Source of the DNA: Diadema setosum
Taxonomy: Eukaryota > Echinodermata > Echinoidea > Diadematoida > Diadematidae
Assembly: GCF_964275005.1 (NCBI RefSeq)
Contig: NC_092686.1
Span: forward strand, 14,885,696 to 14,949,695
Length of the DNA stretch: 64,000 nt
Direction: 5' to 3'
In this document: piece after piece, positions 22,701-37,200 of the stretch
How positions within the stretch are numbered: the stretch's first letter is position 1
How the letters are laid out: every line of letters starts with the position of its first letter
Translations under genes and position numbers: made by a program
The notes under the pieces: model-generated
What the model was told of the DNA's origin: nothing
The model's database searches: none
Seen by the model: only the letters and a program-made list of their open reading frames with translations

Positions 22701-25700
22701 GCTTCACCATGAGTTTCAACCGGACTTTGACACCGGCGGATGCAGGGGTAAGTATATCATGTGGCCACATCATGTGACCATTCTTGACGCGCGTGAACCA
22801 TTCTCACAAATTCGTGCTAAACTGTGAACGGACATCAAATTGCACGAGTAGTGGATATTCATTTATTCATCAATTTATTTATTTAATTATCTATATATTT
22901 ATTTACCTATTCATCTATCTACGTATCTATCTATCGATCTATCTATCTATCAATGTGGATTTTTCTTTTTACTTAATTACGGCGTAATGGTGAGAGAAAC
23001 TATATGCACATGTAGCCAACTTATCAGGTTTCTAGCTGGTAAGTAACCGTGTAGATTGCTTTATGCGAGTGAATACTGTGCAAGTATACCTCCCGTTTTC
23101 GAAGTCAGCTGCCCCTTTCCTTGTTCCCGCCTCTCTTTCTCCATATGGTGGGAGAGGTGTATTTGGAATAAGAATGAATATATGAAAATTCAACAAATAA
23201 TATGCTAATTTTTAAATGTATTGTTGTATTATGAATGCATCGTAGTATTTTTTTTTCTTTGTTCACGTAGGCCTAATCTTACACCATGCCGGTAGGTTGA
23301 CATCATTTGCATTGCACATGCCAGTGGAGTGTGAATGTCTGTGTTTTATTTAAAAAGACAAAAATACCTATTAATTTTGATTTGGCTGAAAATGTAAAAA
23401 GAGTACACGCGACCCTGGATTTTTCAAAGACCAGCCAAAATGTTATTGTAGGAGTGAATGTATATAAACAAATGGCAGTTTGTATGTGACATCCCGAAAC
23501 ATGTATAATAAAAATATAATATAAAGAACCTGAGCTTAATATCGTTCTCGCTTTCTGCAACTTAGATGAACTCTTTGGTAATATTTGGTAATATTATTGT
23601 CTTAAACCAGATTGCATAGTTATATAGTCGAGATATATTTTTATGTTTGCAGTGAAACTTATCCGTATAGGATGCATATTCTAATGAAACAAGTGATATG
23701 AAATTTCGATGAATTGTATTATGTGATTTTGTTGCATGTGTATCATTTAACAACAACAACAACAAAAAAAAAAAAAAAAAACAATTGTTCGTTTAAAGCA
23801 AATGAAGAGACTGCAAGTCTTCTTTTTTTTTTTCAATCTACCGGCATATGAATTGGAGGTGCTCATGCCCATATTATGCATATGACACAAGAAATATCGA
23901 ATAGAAAAAAAAAGGAAAAGAAAAAAGAAAAATACACTCAGCAAAAAAAGAAAGTAAACACTTTTTCAAATTTATATTTCTCATACAATATTTGGCTAAA
24001 AGTTAATGAATTGTATACCATATTGAAGGTAATTTAATTGGCTATCAGCCTAGTAGGTCAATAAAAAGGGAAACGCATGAGTGAACATCTTTGTTTTTCT
24101 CTTCCAATGCACAAAAGCAAAAATTGCAAAATTGAACAAGTTGTTATTCATGAGCAAGTGCTCTTCCATAGAAAAATAAGAACAAAAGACAAATTTAACA
24201 CAATTAGATACATGAATTAAGTTGCAAAAATAAACCTTTGATCTCTATAATATATTTGAAGCCCAAAATATCAATACAGGCCAAAAAATAAGGGAGAAAA
24301 ATGAAGAATCTTAGGTCAAACCCATAATCCAATGAAATAAGAGAAGAAGCAATATTAACAAAAATGGTAGAAATTTCAATTTGTTTTCAAATTAGGAAAA
24401 TTGTAAATAATATTAGGTTCTTGAATTTATCTCATGAATCCTTAAATTACTAAATAAGAAGAGTAGAATAAAGAAATTATGTTTATTTAATCATCTTTAT
24501 GCCATTACTTCCTATGTTGTTTGAAATTTAAGCTGACAGAAAATTCTTATTTCCCCCTTTAGTATCCCATTTTCCTTTTGTTTGAAGTTATAAAGAGATA
24601 AAGAGAACAAAAACTTGTTTTTGCTATTTTATTCATGTCTCTCATTGTGTGAAACTGGCTTTTTGTTGTCATTGTTATCTTGAAAGGCATTGCCAAATGA
24701 AAGACAACCTATCAAATTTTGCAATTTTTACTTTTGTGCCTTGGCGGGCAAAAATGAATGTGTTCATTCATGCGTAAAGTTTACTTTTGTATTAACCTAC
24801 TAACCTGATAGCCAATGAAATTACCTTTAATATCCTATATAATACATTGATTTTCACCCAAATCTTCTATGAAAAATATGATCTCGAAAAAGTGTTTACT
24901 TTCTTCTTTTTTTTTTTGCTGAGTGTATATACATTCTGTCTCAGAGTACAGTATGTTTTGGACTGAAACTTTTTTTAATGTTACACTGTTACACTCGAAG
25001 CAATGACAGTTCCTTCATGATGACACTCAAACCTGGAAAATGCATGGCATTTGTCAACACAATTAGGTAGGCCTACTGGTGGAAAGAAGAAGAGTGCACT
25101 TTTCCTCACAACCAACAGTGTGTTCTTAATATAGTTGACAATTACGAAATAGTAGCATCCTAAATTTGGGGTTGCCTTTTTTTTTATACACACTGTATAT
25201 ATAGAGCTTGCTGAAAATGATGGATTTAGCGCCTTTTGGAAGCAATCTCTTCATATACAAATACAGGTTTGATGGCTTTGCAGTTGCTTGGTTGAACATC
25301 TTTATACCGAAAAAGGAACACTTCAGTGAGCCATGGTTCCATGTTACAGATATCTGTAACAAGAACAGCCAGAAGTACTTACACGTATCTTCTCATCAAA
25401 ACTTTCCACCACATTTTTCCACTTTCCACTTGATACGTTTTGGATTCAGATTTCAACTTCCCTAAGTGCTCTTTATACAGATGTACAATCTGATAAAATT
25501 TCATATTCTGGAGTGCCTTGTGGTGAAATTATTTTGTCCGAGGTATATTAAAGCCCCTCTTTAATCTTAGAAACCCATAAGCTTTGATATTTCAAAGTGT
25601 TAGGATAATTCCACATCGAGACAAAAATACCTCATACCAATCACCATAACATATGTGTTGTTATAAAAGACTAAATGCAACATAGCTGAAGTCTAATTTT

Positions 25701-28230
25701 CTTTTTTTACAGTCTCATCAGTTTCTGTCACTAGTGTTTGTGTATTTCCATCAAATCATACTTTGCGTGTCAATACATTTTATTCTGCTATAGGTCCTCA
25801 CTGGGCAAGTTTACTCTCCTTATGTTTTTCGATTCATGTTGGTAAAAAAAAAAAAAAAATGAGTAGAAAATGAATGTAGGAGGTTGTGTTTTAGAAGAAA
25901 ATAGAAGAAGATGGGAATATGATGAAGAACGAGTCAGAGGGAAACAAGCTTTCTCTCTTTTTCATTTTCTCTCTTAATTTATATATCCCAAGCCTCGTGA
26001 TAGTGTACTATAGTGTCAAAGAGGAATGCCCGACCAGTGAATTTTATGTACACAACAGTGAAAACGTGATCCAAATTGGACCCACCCACCCCCATAAAAT
26101 TGTGAAGTTTCGTTGTATTTTTGCAGAACAGTTGCCAAGAAATTGATATAGACATTCCGCTGAGTGTATAAACTAAGGATGTTATCAACCCACGTTTTTC
26201 CCAATGATTCCGTATAAACAATTAAAAATAAAAAAATGACGAAAAATTTGTGGGCGAGGCTATTTAGTGTAAAACATAATGTTTTCCTTGCCGAACAACT
26301 TTAGATTAATGATCAGTCGGATATATCAGACTGCAGATGGGGCACAATTGGGTTTGTTCAAAAACAAAAACAAAAACTTGAAATTTCGTGTTCGTGTCCA
26401 AACTTTACCGAAAGTTGTAAGGTGATGACATCAGCAACTCACTCATTTACATATTCACATTGACAGTTGAAGAACTGTGTTGTGAAAACAAGCGAAACTT
26501 CATCTTTTCATATACTTCCCAATGTCCATATTTACTTGTTTCAAGAGCAAGGAACAACTCATTTATATGCCGCATGAGTTCTGTGTGAAGATTTACTTGA
26601 TATATACAATCATAGTAAATCCTCTTGTTTCGTTTTGGTTTCTTTTTCATTGTATCACTATGTTTAGATTAAATTCTCAGTGAGATGTCTCTTTGGCAAC
26701 TTTTCAATTCCTGAGAAGGAGTACTCGGTAATAGCTCGGAGTTTACCGCGAAACATCAAAGATTCAAACAGGGTGGAAGAGAGAATCAGTTTGCCAAGTG
26801 AGTAAGCGACAGTACATCTAGCAACCACTTTTAGGCATAAGTGATTGCAATAAGAAGATAGTGATACTGTACATAAGTATAATAATAATGCATGCACATG
26901 ACAGAGTCCGCTAGTAAGATTAGACTGTTAAAAAGTTCAGGAGATTAAATGATTTTACTAACGCCCTGTATGCGTTATTTGTTGTGTAAAATGAAAAAAA
27001 AAAATGATACTGTTCACACGATACTTTTCAGCCAATCAATTGATTAAAATCAATATCATTCTAAAATCTTGTTAGATCTCTAGAATTTTACCGGAACAGA
27101 CTTCCGTTATGCTACTGTGAAAATGGTTGAAAGCACTAGTATAGTATCATTGGTTTAGAGGGAAATTCTTGACCATGATTACTGTCGTGAATACAGATGA
27201 TTGTGATTGTAAATTATTGTCATTGTCATTACCTTCACATTTCTTTTATTAGAAATAGTAGTAGTAGTAGTAGTAGTAGTAGTCAATCATTATTGTTATT
27301 ACTACTTCTGCTATAGTTTTCGTGGTTAGAATGGTGTCATCGTTGTGTCAATGTGTTGTTGACAGTAGTTGTGAGTTATGTTTAGCTAGATATAGTGAGA
27401 ATTTTCTACGTCCAGTAATCACTCGGATTAACTGTTATTTCTCTGATTCAACACACATAGTCTGGTCCAGTGGCATGTGTTACCCTGCCTTTTCTCAGCT
27501 CTTCTCTTAAAGGGGCTGTACAGTACTGGTTGAGATGGGGATTCATGTTTTTTACATTCCTAAGTGAGATAATGAGAAACCTCTTATAAAATATGAAAGA
27601 GCATGTACTTTTAAGAAGGATTGAACGTTTATTTGATGAAAATTGGTTCTCAAATGGCTGAGATATCCAAAAAAAGTGATGATGATAAAAGACTACAGGC
27701 CACAATTTATTAGGATCTCTTTGTTTCACCTTGTTTTGGGATATCTCGGCGACTTCAAAACCGATTTTCATCAAATAAACTTTTGATATCCCTTAGAATT
27801 GCATGCTCTTTGACATCTCATATAGTGGTTTCTGAATATCTCGCAAAATGTGAAAAGCTAAATTCTCACCTCGACCAGAACTGAATACACACCCTTTAAA
27901 AAAAACCCACACATTTTGTAAACGTCATGAATTTTTGAACGGCAGAAGAAGAGTGTCTCTAAAAAAAATGTGTATGAAATGTCACAATAACACGCTTCAG
28001 GGTTTACAAAGAAGAAGAAGAAGAAAAAAAAAACTAACCCTATGCTACTCGAGAATACGCTCCTCTTTTAAACCGAGAATAACTTTTTGATTTTTACGGG
28101 GTCCGCATAAATTCAATGGAATTCTTTTTTATTGTTTCCCCTCCATCACAAAGAAATTTCCGATGTTATTATTCCGATGAAAAGTCTGAACTACCTAACT
28201 CTACAATATCAGCTCCTATGAAGAGGAATT

Positions 28231-28261
<31 letters not shown>

Positions 28262-31200
28262 GCACTGAAAAAGGGACACAAGAACTTTCAATCCTCGGGT
28301 TACGCAGATATGCGTCTTGGCTGATCACAAATGTGAGGGCTGTTGATGAGTGTATGTCATGTCATACATATTATGCCCTATATATTCACCCCAATATGAT
28401 CTCTTTATTAATCGGTTTGTCAGTATCCATGCTTACTCTCTCATCCTTTCCTTCTGTCCATCAGGTTGTAGCGAAGATGGTAGAGTTGCATTGTGTCGTG
28501 GTGAGTTGATGATTTTAGTAATGATATTAAAAAGTTCAATGTCTTGACATGTTTAAGTTGGCTTTGGTAGATAACGGTAGAATAAGATTACACAAACAAA
28601 TTGGCGAAGTTTTACTAATATTAGACCTGAAATCAGAAAACATTGGTATTTATGATATAAATAAACAAATTATGTTTCATGCGATCTATAAGAGCAAGTA
28701 TAATCACAACTGCATCTATGCAAATGAATGAGAGAAATCATGATGTCATATCCTCACGAATCTCCTATTGACTCCCGATAACTTAAATCTTAAAACTAGT
28801 ATCCTCTTTCTATTTTTATTGCTGGCAAACCGAAAAATCAAGCTTCTATTGCATCAAATTTCATTGTATTGAAATCGCTTTACGAGAATGACTCTTCGGA
28901 AGAAAGGGATTGCATGATGTCAAATCGGAGACCGAAAACATACCTATATCTTTCTTTGTACACAAAAACCAATGAGGAAGCTGTGACGACAATCATAATT
29001 TCATGTTTTTTTTCTAGATTGCGTATTTGGGTGTGACCAATTAATTGCTCTGTTAGATGACAACATCTGAACCTTAGAAATTCTGTGGGTATCTAGTTTT
29101 GTAACCAATTTTTTATGAAACTTCCGTTTGTTTGTTTGTTTTAGTCATTGCTCTATCTATCTATCTGAGCCACCATTGTTCTGGAGTGAAATTATACTAT
29201 TTAACGCCCTTTCAGCACCGAATCACGCATGCAGGTTTTTTTTTTTTTCTCTCTCTCTCTGCAGGATGTTGTCCAGATCGTTGCTTTGCTAATAAAAGTT
29301 TGGTCTAGTCAAATTAAGAATCAACGATCTATGAAATTAAGATAAACAAGCATTGAATCTATGAAAAACTAATAGGGCTTCCATGTGCAAGGGTATGAGA
29401 TTTAGGCATAAAGCTTTGGCTACATACATAGTCGTCTACAGATTTGAAATCGTTGAATGACAGTCGTAAATTCAAATCGTAGTTTGATAAGTAAAATGTT
29501 CATTTTGATGTTCATGAGGAAGCGCATGCCACATACTGTCAAAAGTATAATTCCAACTACATTCGGAAATTTTGTAACGCGCAAAATACGATGTTTTGAC
29601 TTATTGTTAGGATAATTACACGTACTACTTTGTTGTAATCTGCAGTGTCCATGGTAGATTGGGAGCTGAAAAAGCCGGAGATCTCCCTGCTAGGACCACG
29701 AACTGTAGTCGTCAATACGCGGGCAGCCGCTGAAGACCGGGATTATCTTGATGTGCGATACGAGGTGTACCTCCAGAATAGCTACACATTATATGATGAG
29801 CCAATTGGCCCTGAGTACACCGACATTGTGAGTGCGATGTAATGTAAAGTAATGAAAAGGATGTTTGTTCATCAATGAAGTTGGTGAGAGTGTTACAGAC
29901 AATTCAAACAATGGAGTGTCACTAATACACTCAGCAAAAAAAGAGAAGAAAGAAAGAAAGTAAACACTTTTTTTTCATAGAACATTTTGATAGAAATCAA
30001 CGTATCGTAATCATACCATATCAAAGGTTATTTAATTGACTATCAACCCAGTAGGTCAATATACAAGGGGAAACTTTACGCATGAGTGAACACATTTGTT
30101 TTGGTCCTCCAAGGCACAAAAGTAAAAATTGCAAAGATTGACATATTGTCTTTCATATCCAAATTCCCTTCAAGATTACAATAGCACAAGACCAGTTTAA
30201 CATAATGAGAGACATGAATTACATAGCGAAAATAAACTTTCGTTCTCTTTATCTCTTTATAACCTCAAACAAAAGCAGATTGTTCAACTTGTTCAGGGGA
30301 AAAAATAAACATTTTCAGTCAACTCAAACCGCAAATGACATAGGGAATATATAAGGGAACAAAAATGATTAAAGGAACAGAATATCATTTTTTTTTTTGG
30401 GGGGGGGGGGGGGTTACAGTTCGTTATTCCGAAGGCTCGTTGATTCAAAAAAATGATGTAATGATCTTTTTTTTTTCGAGGTTTTTTTGATAAACAGAAA
30501 TGAAATATTGTTAGTTTTTCCGAAGGTTTGTTATTCTGAAGGTTTGTTAATCAGACAAACGTTATTTCAATTTCAGATAAGCAAATCTTCAGAATATCGA
30601 GTGTCATTTTTCTTTTTTTTTTTCTTTATTGGCCCATAATTAAATGCAGTGGCACTGCCACACAAGGGGAAGGATCGCAACAGACACACTTCGACCTCCC
30701 TCTACTAACCTTGTTTGACACAGATCAACATGTAACTTCACAATGATAATTGGGCATTTATGGGAGTTGGAAAAATCTTGCATGTTTGTTTTAATGATCC
30801 CTGTTGCTTCTGAAATATGGCTTGCCATAGTTTTTACATAGTACATATCACATATAGCATATTACAGCGTGTGAAAATAGTGTATTCATATATTCCACGC
30901 TCCACTATTAAAGCTATCACAAAAATAATAACGTCACCATGTTGAAGATTTTGAATGAATTCTTGCGAAATTCACTGGAAGTAGCTCAGCACTACAAGTG
31001 ACAAAAATAACGGCAATGTAGTTTGTGCTTTTACAGTAATTGGGAAGAATTTATGCAATTTTCTGTCAGAAAGCTGGGACATATCACCCTTGTCGATAAC
31101 AAGTCAAGGGAATATGAATGGAACGTGAAATGTTCCTTACACTTCGCTGATGTCCTCTAATAATATTGCTGCATTCACTCAATCATTCAATCATCATGTA

Positions 31201-34200
31201 TATCTGTGGATTTTTTCCCCCTTAAATGAAGATGATTTGGGAGATAATTCAATGTGGATGTCATGATGCGACATCTAATCAAAACACAACTCTACTTCAT
31301 TTCAGAGTCATTATGAGGCGGAATTCGATGACGTTCCTGATGGCACCTACCGTGCTTTGGTAATATCTGTCGTTCATTTGAATTGAAAAGCAAATCCTGT
31401 AGGCTGGATGTGCTTCCTGTTAGATTTAGTTGGAAATTGTTTTATATGTTTGTTTCGGTGTAAATTTAAAAAGATTATATTTCTGAGCTGCGAAACCACT
31501 TACCTTAAAGGAAACCAAAACCCAAAGAGCAATTTCCCTCCCCCCCCCCCAAAAAAATCATTTTTTGAATGAAAATTACACATTCCTTCATCTTGTTATT
31601 CACATAAATGTTAAGGGCATTATCATTCCCTCTGCTTTTTGAAAGAGGTTTAAGTCCAGTGCTCCTTCATTAAGGTAGAAAAGTGAAAGTATGTTGAATT
31701 TTCTTTACACTTTCTTTATATTGTTGTCCACACATGATGTCATAAACTGAAGTAGTTTCCTTAATATATAGGTATTACAACACCAAAACTTTAAAAATTC
31801 ATAACTTTTGCATCGATTGTCCACTTTTTCTCAAACTTTCAATGATGTGTTCTAATAATGTAGCTTTCACTCAGTCCACATTGCTCTCTGGGTTTGGCTT
31901 TCCTTCAAGGACCTCTGAGTTGATTCTTGTACCTAAGTAAGCTACAGACATTGAATCTGTCATGTACGCCTGTGTATTCTTTGTGATTTTTATTTCTTTT
32001 TAGATATTATGTGTGTCTACTGAGAAATTCACAGATTTAAACCTGTATATTCATGCACTTGTCCATATATCTATGGGAAGTATTCTTCTTCTTTTTTTAG
32101 GGGTACTGAGCCTCTGAGCCTCTTTAGGTTGTCGGACTCAGAAGCATGCAACATGCAGTATTTGCGTAGTGTGTGCGTGTGTGGTGGAGGGGGGGGGGGG
32201 GAGGAGGAAGGGGAGGGGAGATAACGTGACGTATAGAATCAATGTGTAAATTCCAGGTGAGTTTATTGTCAAGAATCAAACGTATAAGAACTTGATTGAA
32301 GGAATTTCCTCTTTGATTGTGTCGTCGCGGAAAATATTTCTTCGTAGATTTTCCAGCGAGTTTAATACTGAAAAACATATATATATATATATATATTTTT
32401 CCAAATTTATTGACAGTTCATAAGCTCTTGTCCACTGAAGTAAATTCATCAATTCAGTTTTTCAGGTATCACTTGATACTTATCAGGATCAGAATTGAGT
32501 TAATATCCTAATTGTTGGTAGGGGGAGGCAAAGCCCGTCAAATCAAGGAATGTTTACAAATCTTCTTCTCTATAGAACCAGAAGGATGATCAGCGAGTGC
32601 TATGAATAATTATAAGATAGGTGGCTGTGGTTTTAAATGGGAAGGCTTGTAACCGATCAGTGGGAATCAGTGGGAATGCTGAGGGATGATTGTTCCAATC
32701 CTTGTGGGATTCATTGAAGAGTACATTCTACTGTTGTGTGAAAATGATTTGCTTCAGAACGGTCTCATAATCAAGTAATGTGAAGATTAATGCCCCGTCA
32801 CTGACCAGGCACGCTAACCTGGAAACATTAAACTGCACATTAGGTAAATAATGAGACCATTCTGAAGCAAATGATTTTCACTCAACAATAGATATATAAT
32901 GTACTCTTAAATGAATCCCACAAGGATGGAACAATCATCCTTCAGCATTACCACTGATTCCCACTGATCAGTTACTAGCCATCCCCTTTAAGGTGTTTTT
33001 TTTTTTTTCAAGGCAGATGATAAGGATATGGGCCGGGGTAATCAAGATGGTGCCCAATTTTCACATTCTCAATTTTATAAACAAAGTGCGAGGTCTCATT
33101 TACACCAAAATTGACAGATATTTTATTTATAGAGAGTAGAATATACGGTATCAGTATGAATGGGCACAATTTCCCGTTTGGGGCCCCACATGCACAATGC
33201 CTTTTTTTTTCGGGGGGAAGGAGACGGACAAAGCCATCAAATTAAAGAGTCTTTACAAATACTTTCTCTACAACCAGACTTGATAACCTGAAAGATAATG
33301 CTAGAGTGACTTTAGTTTCAAGTTTGTTCATGGCAGATTCGAGACAGTGGGGGGGGGGGGGGGGTGGGGGTGGGGGAGAGGGGGAGGGGACAACTTGGAG
33401 CCTAACTTTCACAGTTTCATCTTCTTCTTGAAAACAGATGCTGAAGTTTGTCACCAAACCTGACAAGCATTACTACTAGGGTAACAGTATATACTTATAA
33501 AATGCAAATGGGCACCATGCCACCACCCTGATGGGGTCTCCAGGGAAACCAAGAACCCCCATATTTGAAAATCTTTGAAAATCTTTTAAAAAATCACTTT
33601 ATAACCAGAAATAATATATTTCATTTCATTTCATTTCATTTCATTTCATTTCATTTCATTTCATTTCATTTCATTTCATTTCATTTCATTTCATTTCATT
33701 TCATTTCATTTCATTTCATTTCATTTCATTTCATTTCATTTCATTTCATTTCATTTCATTTGGGTAAATACATTAGCGAGTGTTCTTTCAAGGTTATCTA
33801 TGGTAGATCCAGTGGTCTGGCCTGCACTGAGTTGGGTGTGGGACCAGCTTTTTACATACAGTACTAGGCAGGTATTTTTGTCAGTGTGTTTTGGACGCAA
33901 TGCCCCATGGAGACCCTCAAAGCTCCTTCCTCCCAAATTTGCTATGTTCTTAGGTAACTGTCTGCAAGAATGCCTTGAAGGTTAACTTTCGGTACTCGAT
34001 CAGGTGAGACTTGCGGGTCTCTTTTCTTGATACCTCGCCCTGGTATGCTATATGAGAAAGAGATGCACTATATCTTACAATGGGGTATTTTTTTCTCTTT
34101 CCGTTGGTGCGATGTTTACGTTAAACAGTGAAATTTACATTATTTTCCTGTTCTGTCATTAATCATCCATATCCAGTAACACTTCACTTTTGAATGTCTT

Positions 34201-37200
34201 TACCAAAAAGGTTTGCACTGAACATAAAATCGACCTCTCACGTTTTGAAGTATATCATGAGGACATCTTGTCCCCTCACCCCCCCCCCCCCCCCCCTTTC
34301 CATTTTCTTTTTAAATAGTGAGCATTGTCGAGATGATGATCATGGCTGCAATATTTCATGGGGATTTGAAATTCCTGACACTGTGTTTCCTTGTCTCCCT
34401 CTTTTTCATACATTCACATACACTCTCTTACACACTCAAACACTCACAACACACATACACGCACACTCACACACGCGGGCAGATGAAGGTGAGCGAATGC
34501 GATGATTGCAGATTATATACGTCATCGAGAACCATCACGATACCAGGTGAGATTTTTTTTTCTATTTATATATTTTATTAAATCAAATCAAATCAAAATC
34601 ACGTTATTTACACACAATTGGCAACAACAGAGCTACCGCCCCCCCCCCCCGCACACACACATCCCAGAAAGGCCTGTATAAGACCTTAATCTCGAAAGCT
34701 ATTTTTGATGGATAGTTATCTTTGATGCTGAAGTTTTGAGTCAAACACAAAGTTTCCTTTCATAAGATATTTCTTTCAGTGATATTGCACCATCTAATCA
34801 GTTTTTCCATCAGCTATTGCGTTCCATGAAAGTGTGCAACTGGTGATGATTGAGACTTTATTATCAAATTTCGAACAATACTGCAATTCTGACAGTCATG
34901 GCATGGCTAATGTGTGGCGATTTGAGATAAACCAACCTTTAATCACCCAGAATGTGTTCCTTTTACTCTACTTTCTCAAAGAAGTAGGGGAAAAAATAGC
35001 TATTGACTAGTGAGTTTGTTTCTCGGCTGTCTTCCTCCTTTTCTCTGCCTTAACCCGGCCAGCTCTGTACGAGCCACCTCTTCGTGAATCATCCTCTCCG
35101 CCGCCTAGTACTGCCACAACTCACACCTCACAAACACCTAGAGAGGACAGCAGCTACAACATTCCTTCGCCGCCAGGGTTTGCACCCATTCTGTACGTGA
35201 TTAGCGGATGCCTCGGTGGGATTTTGCTGGTCCTGATAGTGACAGCCATGGCCTGCAGTAAGAAATTGCATGATGCATGCTGCGGCGTTGTGATAGGCAG
35301 ACGTAACGGTCCAGTAATCGAGCCCTCGTTTAGATCAAGCATCCACAGCAACAACGGACGCTACGGTAAGTGTCAAACTGATGGTTGTAGCTGTGCATCC
35401 GGTTCCTGAAGGGTTGGTACAGTTTCTGTTGAGATGGGACTTCAGGTTTCCAACGATTTTTGATGATGACTTTTTGAGATAATGAGAAACCTCTCATGTA
35501 ATATGAAAGAGTATATAATTCTGAAAGCAATTCGAAGTTTCTTTGCAGAAAGTTGGTTTTGAAATGGCTGAGATATCCAAAACAAAGCGATTCTAATAAA
35601 AGATGGGACCCACCTAAAGGATCGCCTTGTTTTACTTTGTTTTGGAATAACTCAGCCATTTCAAAATCGATTTTCATCAAGCAAATTTTGAATGTCTCCT
35701 ATGGTAGAATTGTATGCTCTTTCATATTTCGTAAAGTCATTTTTAAGTATAAAGCGTTAAAAGCTGAATCATCATCTCAACCGATACTATGCCATCCCTT
35801 TAATTGATTTTCACACGCTGTTCAGTTTTATACAGACACTCAAAGAGGAGGGTGATACGTGGGTGATGACTCGTAATCATAAAGTTTATGCAAATCCTTC
35901 TCTGCGATCAGCCTTTCTTGAAAATACTGTAACAATAAAACAAAAGACAATAACAGCAATAGCAATAATGCACTCCTTAACAAAGCTAAATCTTCTGAAT
36001 TTGTGATCAAATTGCACACTTCCTAGATTTTTTCACGAATCCTTTGAGAAGATTCCTTAATTACGCCCTCTCTCCCGCTAATTTATTCATTTGATATGCA
36101 TGGACAATTGAGTATCTGAATATAAGAACGACCCAAGTCCATGGAACACCATTTCGAGTAAACTTAAAAAACCTTCATATCTTTTTTATTTGTCCAATAA
36201 TATTCTATTTAACTGTGATAGGAAGGCAACATTGTGTATACAAATTAGAACATATATTATTATGAAAATTAACATTTACATTAATTGTGGAGAGGTCATT
36301 TTGTGTGATGGACTTGGGTCGTTCTTTGAATCATATGGACTTGGGTCATTCTTTGAATCATATACATGATATTCTGCTATAGAGATGATAGACGGAAGGA
36401 TGAGAGAGGGCGCTATAATATGAATGTAAGAATGACCCAAGTCCTTCATTCTTACATTCATATAAGATTTAACTCATTCATTTCAGGCACTTCCGGGGGT
36501 AATTATAGGATTATACACAAGATAAGTCCACGCATTAGATACAATTTCCCATGTCAAACTAAATTTGACCAAAAATTGGACTTTGGGGTCATTTTTATAT
36601 TCAGGTCTTCAATTGACTAAACTGCTTTGTGTCCATCTGGACAAAGTTTATGGTCTTATTATGAAAGTTCAACATATTTGGTAAATATGTCAAAATATTA
36701 AACGGATTTTAGTGAGGTTAGGATGCATTTTAATGATTGTTGGTTTTGCCATTATTTAAGATTTGGATCGGATTGCCGAAAATACCAAGTTTCATGTTTT
36801 TAACTCATGAGAACCCTTAGAAAGTCATTTCAGATCGCAGGAAAGAGTGAACATTGTTCAAAAGCCTGTTTCCGTTAGAGGCCTGTGGTTTTTCACAAAA
36901 AGATTGACAATGGATTGAATTATGGGATTAAAATGAAAAGTGTATGTGAGAATCATGTCCATCACCATATTATCATATCAGCTTGATTCTTCTGGTATGA
37001 TGCGCTGAATCCTATCGCTTTCCAAATTGTCATTTGTGATTGCAAAGTATAGTATTGTATATTTTTTGTCAGTTTCTATGTCATTTCTTCTGTTGGAGGT
37101 CCTTTTTAAATAGAAGTCTGGCTGACTGACTGTCACTGCCAAGGCTGATGTAAATGCAGGTATTTTAATTGTAACTTGTTCGTGGCCAATATGTTTCTAA

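Noticed and set aside
22474..22773. 99-codon minus-strand frame
   Set aside because: Shadow of receptor exon 4; no splice signals on the minus strand.
25795..25842. Possible receptor exon (VLTGQVYSPYVFRFML) between TATAG and GTAAAA
   Set aside because: Length 48 leaves the phase break unrepaired; the 37-bp stretch at 26127 fits better.
33565..33867. 100-codon frame with repeating SFHFI
   Set aside because: Produced by the (TTTCA)n microsatellite.
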